9,390 nucleotides of DNA from Burkholderiales bacterium (GTDB lineage Bacteria; Actinomycetota; Thermoleophilia; Gaiellales; Gaiellaceae). The DNA lies in the NCBI GenBank assembly GCA_025935595.1, contig JAICUZ010000091.1, positions 1 to 9,390 of the forward strand. Reading direction: 5' to 3'. The notes beneath the pieces were generated by a model. The model had not been told where the DNA came from, searched no databases, and saw only the letters and a list, made by a program, of their open reading frames with translations. Made by a program: the position numbers and the translations under genes. Below are positions 5,033-9,390 of this stretch, in pieces (the stretch's first letter is position 1; each line of letters begins with the position of its first letter).

Positions 5033-7460
5033 GCGTGATCTTCAGATCGGGCTCGGCGGCGGTGCTCGCAGGTACCGACTGAGTGACGACCTTGCCGGTG
5101 TCGCCGCCCTTCAGCGACACCTCCATGTGCAGTCGCTCGAGCTTCGCTTTCGCCTTCGCAACGTGCAGACCGACGACGCGCGGCACGACTCCGTGGAGTG
5201 ACTTCTCGGAGATCAGTGTGATCTTGTCGTAGGCGGACGCGGTCCCGTGACGCGGGAACTGCCCGACCACGTAGCCGACGCGGTCGCCGGTCTTCGCGGG
5301 CTTGTAGACGACCGTGGGCGTGAGCGGCTGCCCGCCGAGCCGGGCGCGGGCATAGGCGAGTGACCGGCCGACGACGTCGGGGATCTCGACCTCGTTCGGC
5401 TTGCACGTCGCGGCCGGCGCCGCCTTGCCGTTCGTCCGCAGCGGCTCGCCGCCGTAGAACGCGAGCTGGTAGGTGTTCTTGCAGACGCCGTCGTCGCGCT
5501 GCAGGATCCCGCCGCGATTCACAACGGTGACGGCTGACGCGTACGGCGAGGAGGCAGACGGGAACGACTCGGGCTGCAGCTTCAGGTACGGGATCGCCTG
5601 CTGCATGAACGCCTTCCAGATCAGCGCCGGGAACGTGCCGCCGGCGACCGGATGGCCGTGGAACTCGTACGTCATCGGGACGAGCTTGTCCGGGTATCCG
5701 ACCCAGACGGCGACGACCATCTGCGGCAAGTAGCCGACGAACCACGCGTCGCCGTAGTTCTCGGTCGTCCCGGTCTTGCCCGCGACCTGCCAGCCCGGCA
5801 GCGCAGCCGCGCGCCCCGTTCCGTACTGCACGACTCCTTGCAGAAGCTGGTTGATGGTCGCTGCCTGGTCCGAGGTGAGCACGTCGTGTGCCACCGGTTC
5901 GTTCGCGTGCTTCTTGTCGCCCGCCTGGATCGTGTCGATCGCACGCGGCTCGTTCCCGAAGATCGATCCGTCGATGCGCTTGCCGCCGTCGGCGAACGAG
6001 GCGTACGCACGCGCCATCTCGAGCGGCGTCGCCGGCTCGGCGCCGAGCCCGATCGCGAAGTAGCCGTTCAGCTTCGACGTGATCCCAAGCTGGTGCGCGG
6101 TCGCCGCGACGTTCCCCGGTCCGACGATCGCGGTCAGCTGCGAGAACACCGAGTTGTCGGAGTACGCGATCGCCTGCGAGAGGTTGATCGGCCCGAGCGC
6201 CTCGCCCTCGTAGTTGTCCACCGGCCAGATCTTGCCGCCGATGTTGATGTCCACGTGCTTGCTCGACGTGAGGATCGACGACGGCGAGATGTTCTCCTTG
6301 AGGGCCGTCGCGAGCACGAACGGCTTGAACGACGACCCCGGTTGGCGCTCGCCCTGCGTCGCGAGATTGAACTGGTTCTTGTGGTAGTTCGCTCCCCCGA
6401 CCATCGCGCGAATCGCGCCCGGGTCGTTCTGCGTGTCGATGGCGACGAGCGCGACTGCCGGGTTCGTCCCGTTCTGCGGCAGCACCTTCGCGATCGCCTG
6501 CTGTGCCATCTGCTGCATGTTCTTGTCCAGCGTCGTCGTGACCCTGAGGCCCCCGCCGAACGCCACCTTCGGGCCGTAGTGCTGGACGAGCTGATCCTTC
6601 ACGTAGTTCGCGAAGTACGGCGCCCACTTCCCCTGCGTGCCCGGCAGCGACACGCTCTCCGGCTTCGGCATCGGGTACTTGAGCGAGTTCTCGTACTGGC
6701 GCGTCGTCAGGTAGCCCTGCTGATAGAGGAGGTTCAGGACGAGGGCGCGCCGGGCCTCTGCAGCGCGGGGGTGCGCGACCGGGTCCCAGGCGCTCGGGTC
6801 CTCGGGGATGCCGGCGAGCAGCGCTGCTTCCGCAGGCTTCATCAGCCGCGCACTGTGGTGGAAGTAGACCTTCGAGGCCTGCTCGACTCCGTACGCGCCG
6901 TTCCCGAAGTACACGGTGTTCAGGTAGGCGGTGAGGATCTTGTCCTTCGACCACTGTTGCTCGAGCTGCCACGCGAGCGCGGCTTCCGTGAGCTTGCGGG
7001 CGATCGTCTTCTTGCTGGTCAGGTAGGCGTTCTTGACGAGCTGCTGGGTGATCGTCGAGCCGCCCTGCACGGTTCCGCGCTGCGTCACGTCCGCCCAGAC
7101 CGCCCGCGCCATGCCGCGGACGTCAACGCCGCGGTGCTCGTAGAAGCGCTTGTCCTCGACCGCGACGATCGCGTGTTTCATCCACGGGTTGATGCCCGCG
7201 GACGGGACGATGATCCGCGCCTGGTCGCCGCGGAGGATCGCGAGCACGGTGTGGCCGTCTCGTGCATAGACGTACGTGTTGGCCTGCGTCTGCTTCGCGC
7301 TCGGCTCGAGCTGCGGCAGCTTCGCGGCGAGCGCCGCGAGCAGCCCGAACGTGAAGGCCGACAGGCCCAGGACTCCGAGAACTGCGAGAAGCGTGAGGAG
7401 TCTGAGCTTGCGGATCCGCCGACGCTTGGGCCGGCGCCGATTTCTCCGAAAGAGCGCCAG
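5016..7460 (-). CDS. Class A penicillin-binding protein with two PASTA domains
   Basis: Bifunctional peptidoglycan glycosyltransferase/transpeptidase, anchored in the cytoplasmic membrane. Read from a CTG at 7460 it has 814 residues: an Arg/Lys-rich cytoplasmic tail (5-20), a membrane helix (~21-45), a GT51 domain (EDKRFYEHRG with catalytic Glu102, then GGSTITQQLVKN, RKLTEAALAWQLE and LNTVYFGNGAYGVEQAS), a transpeptidase domain (SxxK nucleophile Ser376/Lys379 in PGSSFKPF, SDN 434-436, KTGTT from 562), and two PASTA domains (~689-753 and 756-814). The linker holds a Cys pair (~660 and 686) that could form a disulfide. The frame is open upstream only to TAG 7473-7475 and has no ATG, GTG or TTG before GTG 7247, which would delete the membrane anchor. 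CTG 7460 is therefore a placeholder start. The 3' end overlaps the glycosylase gene by 17 bases; the 5' end diverges from tyrS. Confidence 0.88.
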   Translation of the reverse strand: MALFRRNRRRPKRRRIRKLRLLTLLAVLGVLGLSAFTFGLLAALAAKLPQLEPSAKQTQANTYVYARDGHTVLAILRGDQARIIVPSAGINPWMKHAIVAVEDKRFYEHRGVDVRGMARAVWADVTQRGTVQGGSTITQQLVKNAYLTSKKTIARKLTEAALAWQLEQQWSKDKILTAYLNTVYFGNGAYGVEQASKVYFHHSARLMKPAEAALLAGIPEDPSAWDPVAHPRAAEARRALVLNLLYQQGYLTTRQYENSLKYPMPKPESVSLPGTQGKWAPYFANYVKDQLVQHYGPKVAFGGGLRVTTTLDKNMQQMAQQAIAKVLPQNGTNPAVALVAIDTQNDPGAIRAMVGGANYHKNQFNLATQGERQPGSSFKPFVLATALKENISPSSILTSSKHVDINIGGKIWPVDNYEGEALGPINLSQAIAYSDNSVFSQLTAIVGPGNVAATAHQLGITSKLNGYFAIGLGAEPATPLEMARAYASFADGGKRIDGSIFGNEPRAIDTIQAGDKKHANEPVAHDVLTSDQAATINQLLQGVVQYGTGRAAALPGWQVAGKTGTTENYGDAWFVGYLPQMVVAVWVGYPDKLVPMTYEFHGHPVAGGTFPALIWKAFMQQAIPYLKLQPESFPSASSPYASAVTVVNRGGILQRDDGVCKNTYQLAFYGGEPLRTNGKAAPAATCKPNEVEIPDVVGRSLAYARARLGGQPLTPTVVYKPAKTGDRVGYVVGQFPRHGTASAYDKITLISEKSLHGVVPRVVGLHVAKAKAKLERLHMEVSLKGGDTGKVVTQSVPASTAAEPDLKITLTVKP

Positions 7461-7468
7461 GACCGGGG

Positions 7469-7474
7469 TAGTCT
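7469..7474 (+). promoter_or_regulatory. Candidate -10 element for the tyrS transcript
   Basis: TAGTCT fits the actinobacterial TANNNT pattern and ends nine bases before ATG 7484, which would make the transcript nearly leaderless. No convincing -35 lies about 17 bases upstream. It sits inside an imperfect dyad (GGGGTAG-T-CTAGCCCC, 7465-7480). On the opposite strand TACGTT (7492 to 7487) could be the -10 for the PBP gene. Weak evidence from position only. Confidence 0.3.
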
Positions 7475-7483
7475 AGCCCCCTC

Positions 7484-7552
7484 ATGAACGTAGGCTCGAC
7501 GGAGTTCATCAAGGAGCGGAGGCGCCGACCTGCGCGGCGCCGTAGCGGGTAA
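7484..7552 (+). CDS. Possible 22-codon leader ORF coupled to tyrS
   Basis: ATG 7484 opens a frame that ends at TAA 7550-7552, whose last base is the A of the tyrS ATG (TAATG). The peptide would begin MNVGSTEFIKE and end in an Arg-rich stretch with nine Arg among the last 11 or so residues. It has no Shine-Dalgarno of its own but may start a leaderless message (TAGTCT just upstream). Its codons contain AAGGAG (7511-7516), which is too far from tyrS (36 bases) to serve it directly. tyrS lacks a good ribosome binding site, so termination-reinitiation from this ORF is a plausible way to translate it. It may equally be a chance ORF. Confidence 0.3.
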   Translation: MNVGSTEFIKERRRRPARRRSG

Positions 7553-8694
7553 TGGCGCTTGAAGAAGTCACGCGGCACGCCGTGGACGTGCTTCCTCATG
7601 GTGGGCTCGAAGAGAAGCTGAAGCGTGGTCGCCCGCTGCGGGTGAAGCTCGGAGTCGACCCGACCTCGCCCGATGTGCACCTTGGCTTCGCGTACGTCCT
7701 CGATCGACTGGCCGATTTCCAGCGCGAGGGGCACACGATCGTGCTGATCGTCGGGGACTACACGGCTCGGATCGGCGATCCCTCAGGGCGCTCCAAGGAG
7801 CGGCCGATCCTGCCGGACGAGGTACTCGATGCGAACGCAAAGTATTTCGCCGAACAGGCTTTTCGCATCCTCGACCGTGATCGGACGGAGGTTCGCTTCA
7901 ACGGCGAGTGGCTCGGCGCGCTGTCGTATGCGGACACGGTGCGGCTTGCCCGCACGATGACCGTCGCCCGGCTGCTCGAGCGTGACGATTTCGCGAAGCG
8001 CTTTGGTGAGCACGTTCCGATCTCGCTCTCGGAGCTGCTCTACCCGATCATGCAGGCGTATGACTCCGTCGCGATCGAGGCCGATGTCGAGATCGGCGGC
8101 ACAGACCAGCGTTTCAACCTCCTTGCCGGCCGCGACGTGATGCCCCAGTACGGCCTGGACGCCCAGGTGGTGGTCACGTTCCCGCTCCTCGTCGGTCTCG
8201 ACGGCGAGCAGAAGATGTCGAAGTCACGCGGGAACTACATCGGAATCACCGAGTCGCCGGAGGAGATGTTCGGCAAGGTCATGTCGATTCCCGACGCGGC
8301 GCTCGCGCAGTGGTGGGAGATGCTCGTCGGCGGGCCTCATGCGAACGAGCCGATGGACTGGAAGCTCGAGCTCGCCCGCCGGGTCACCGAGCGATGGCAC
8401 GGTTCGGATGGCGCAGAGACTGGGGAGGCTCATTTCACGCGTGTCGTCCGCGAGGGCGGCGCGCCCGAGGAGGTGCCCGACGTCGCTCTTCCTGACGGCG
8501 ACCCGGTTCACCTGCCGGCGCTTCTCGTCGACCAGATGGGCGTTTCGTCGACCTCCGAGGCGCGCCGCCTGATCCAGCAGGGCGGCGTCAAGGTGAACGG
8601 CGAGCCCGCACCCGGCCTCGACGTGCGGCGCGAGCAGCTCGCCGGAGCGCTGCTCCAGGTGGGAAAGCGCCGTTTCGCCCGGTTGACACCCTAG
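7552..8694 (+). CDS. tyrS: Tyrosyl-tRNA synthetase
   Basis: 380 residues; a cytosolic class Ic synthetase that charges tRNA-Tyr. Visible in order: KLGVDPTSPDVHLGF (32-46), containing the HIGH-equivalent motif; LIVGDYTARIGDPSGRSKERP; LLYPIMQAYDSV and EIGGTDQRFNLLAGRD, the tyrosine and ATP pocket; QKMSKSRGNYIG with KMSKS at 221-225; and a C-terminal S4-type RNA-binding domain (about 315-380). The layout and spacing fit the longer-insert TyrRS subfamily seen in many actinobacteria and Thermus-like bacteria. Oddly, the motif is HLGF (His43-Phe46) rather than HLGH. ATG 7552 is the first possible start, since TAG lies in frame at 7543-7545. It diverges from the PBP gene; I recall a similar divergent class A PBP/tyrS pair in streptococci. 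Its last codons encode the -35 of the downstream promoter. Confidence 0.95.
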   Translation: MALEEVTRHAVDVLPHGGLEEKLKRGRPLRVKLGVDPTSPDVHLGFAYVLDRLADFQREGHTIVLIVGDYTARIGDPSGRSKERPILPDEVLDANAKYFAEQAFRILDRDRTEVRFNGEWLGALSYADTVRLARTMTVARLLERDDFAKRFGEHVPISLSELLYPIMQAYDSVAIEADVEIGGTDQRFNLLAGRDVMPQYGLDAQVVVTFPLLVGLDGEQKMSKSRGNYIGITESPEEMFGKVMSIPDAALAQWWEMLVGGPHANEPMDWKLELARRVTERWHGSDGAETGEAHFTRVVREGGAPEEVPDVALPDGDPVHLPALLVDQMGVSSTSEARRLIQQGGVKVNGEPAPGLDVRREQLAGALLQVGKRRFARLTP

Positions 8695-8710
8695 GCAGGG
8701 GCGCTATACT
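8683..8710 (+). promoter_or_regulatory. Strong sigma70-type promoter ahead of the rRNA leader
   Basis: A perfect -35 hexamer TTGACA (8683-8688), a 16-base spacer and TATACT (8705-8710) form a near-consensus housekeeping promoter, by far the best in the window. The -35 overlaps the last codons of tyrS (Leu-Thr of RLTP-stop) and the stop lies in the spacer. The expected start is around G8716-G8717, where a GNRA-capped hairpin begins. It most likely drives the rRNA operon, but a terminator lies between it and 16S. Confidence 0.85.
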
Positions 8711-8716
8711 CCCTCG

Positions 8717-8839
8717 GCCGTCCGAAAGGTCGGCGTACCAAAGTCCCTGCAACTCGAAGCTAGGAGCCATCCGGCCCGACTCGTATCCGATACGATTCGC
8801 TTGCTCGGTTGGCCTCTGGCGCGTGTCGGAGGCTTTTTT
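8717..8839 (+). ncRNA. Predicted ~123-nt structured RNA: rRNA leader segment, attenuator or small RNA
   Basis: Between the predicted start and the T-tract the transcript folds into (i) a 5' hairpin, 8717-8734, with stem GCCG/CGGC plus CC/GG around a GAAA tetraloop and one T-T mismatch; (ii) a central element with outer CCGA/TCGG (8776-8779 with 8805-8808) around the palindrome TCGTATCCGATACGA (8781-8795); and (iii) a terminator hairpin, 8812-8833, with six T residues. I do not recognise a known RNA family, tRNA or riboswitch. It could be an independent small RNA, or the first part of the rRNA leader with conditional termination. Promoter, hairpins and T-tract are seen directly; function is inferred. 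Confidence 0.5.
8812..8839 (+). terminator. Intrinsic terminator inside the rRNA leader
   Basis: GCCTCTGGC (8812-8820) pairs with GTCGGAGGC (8825-8833) around a GCGT loop, giving nine pairs with two G-T wobbles, followed directly by six T (8834-8839). This is a textbook Rho-independent terminator on the plus strand. It lies about 100 bases downstream of the promoter start, upstream of the boxA-like element, and about 195 bases before 16S. It could stop tyrS read-through, but any transcript from the 8683-8710 promoter must pass it too. Confidence 0.75.
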
Positions 8840-8865
8840 ACGCCGTCAGAACGATGCGGCACCGG

Positions 8866-8883
8866 TCTTTGAAAACTCAACAG
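8866..8883 (+). promoter_or_regulatory. boxA-like antitermination element of the rRNA leader
   Basis: TCTTTGAAAACTCAACAG closely resembles the boxA-containing element in rRNA leaders of Gram-positive bacteria, where NusB/NusE bind the nascent RNA and make polymerase resistant to termination. It lies about 150 bases before the 16S start, a normal position. Here it comes after the intrinsic terminator, so it cannot protect against that one. Confidence 0.65.
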
Positions 8884-8907
8884 TGAACGTTCTTCGAGTG
8901 TCGAGAC

Positions 8908-8931
8908 CTCGACCAGCTTCGGCTGGCCGAG
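8908..8931 (+). other. UUCG-capped hairpin in the pre-16S leader
   Basis: CTCG-a-CCAGC pairs with GCTGG-c-CGAG around TTCG; nine pairs with one A-C mismatch, closed by the extra-stable C(UUCG)G tetraloop. Likely part of pre-16S leader folding and processing. Confidence 0.6.
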
Positions 8932-8977
8932 TACATCAACACCTCGTCGTCCTCCCGCTTCCCGCGGGCTGGACGGC

Positions 8978-8997
8978 CTTTGAGCACGAGCTCAAAG
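8978..8997 (+). other. Perfect 8-bp hairpin in the pre-16S leader
   Basis: CTTTGAGC and GCTCAAAG form a perfect inverted repeat around an ACGA loop. It lies 35 bases before the likely mature 16S end and has no T-tract, so it is a structural or processing element rather than a terminator. Confidence 0.6.
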
Positions 8998-9006
8998 TGA
9001 AAGGTC

Positions 9007-9024
9007 TGCCGGCTTCGGTCGGCA
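9007..9024 (+). other. UUCG-capped hairpin just before mature 16S
   Basis: TGCCGGC pairs with GTCGGCA (one G-T wobble) around TTCG; seven pairs. It ends about nine bases before the expected 16S 5' end, so it may shape pre-16S processing. The 3' half of the RNase III stem is outside the window. Confidence 0.6.
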
Positions 9025-9032
9025 AACACTTC

Positions 9033-9390
<358 letters not shown>

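Noticed and set aside
4999..6972. A 657-codon minus-strand ORF in another frame of the PBP gene
   Set aside because: Arg/Ala/Gly-rich shadow; the +0 frame of the PBP has all GT51, transpeptidase and PASTA motifs.
5652..7487. A 611-codon plus-strand ORF opposite the PBP gene
   Set aside because: Its composition is Arg/Asp/Val-rich with no domain pattern, typical of antisense frames in high-GC DNA; the minus-strand PBP has full catalytic motifs.
7123..7734. Minus-strand ORF with ATG at 7485, opposite tyrS and the PBP start
   Set aside because: It reads through two real genes in the wrong frame. Its ATG matters only as a possible PBP start if a one-base error is present.
8695..9032. tRNA, T-box or known riboswitch in the tyrS-16S interval
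   Set aside because: No cloverleaf, T-box sequence or recognised aptamer core is visible; a T-box for tyrS would also lie upstream of tyrS, not downstream.

Overview
The window is high-GC bacterial DNA that runs from the 3' part of a branched-chain aminotransferase gene to the first ~360 bases of a 16S rRNA gene. It looks chromosomal. High GC, dense convergent and divergent packing, weak or absent Shine-Dalgarno sequences, TANNNT-type -10 elements and the 16S sequence suggest an actinobacterium, perhaps an uncultured soil lineage near Thermoleophilia. The lineage is an inference; only a 16S or TyrRS phylogeny would settle it. No mobile element, CRISPR array, tRNA or plasmid function is visible.

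Layout. (1) Bases 1-1708, plus strand: the 3' part of ilvE, carrying an in-frame partial tandem duplication of its PLP-binding half, overlaps by four bases (GTGA) a complete DegT/DnrJ/EryC1/StrS-family aminotransferase. (2) Bases 1698-2993, minus strand: a His-containing polytopic membrane protein resembling heme-copper oxidase subunit I or NnrS proteins. (3) Bases 3022-5032, plus strand: a compact cluster of a RemA-like (DUF370) small protein, an MFS exporter and an AAG-type 3-methyladenine DNA glycosylase, diverging from (2) across 28 bases. (4) Bases 5016 to ~7460, minus strand: a class A penicillin-binding protein with two C-terminal PASTA domains. (5) Bases 7484-8694, plus strand: a possible 22-codon leader ORF that abuts tyrS (TAATG), then tyrosyl-tRNA synthetase. 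(6) Bases 8683-9390: a near-consensus sigma70-type promoter whose -35 lies inside the last codons of tyrS, a structured leader of ~320 bases containing a canonical intrinsic terminator, a boxA-like element, several UUCG hairpins, and the 5' part of 16S rRNA.

How they work together: most genes are housekeeping (amino acid and sugar transamination, base-excision repair, peptidoglycan synthesis, tRNA charging, rRNA). The least ordinary parts are the diverged internal duplication in ilvE, the promoter/structured RNA/terminator unit ahead of 16S, the absence of a usual start codon for the membrane-anchored PBP, and the HLGF version of the HIGH motif in TyrRS. I did not find a convincing undescribed multi-gene system. 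The best novel candidate is the ~123-nt terminated RNA or attenuator between tyrS and 16S.
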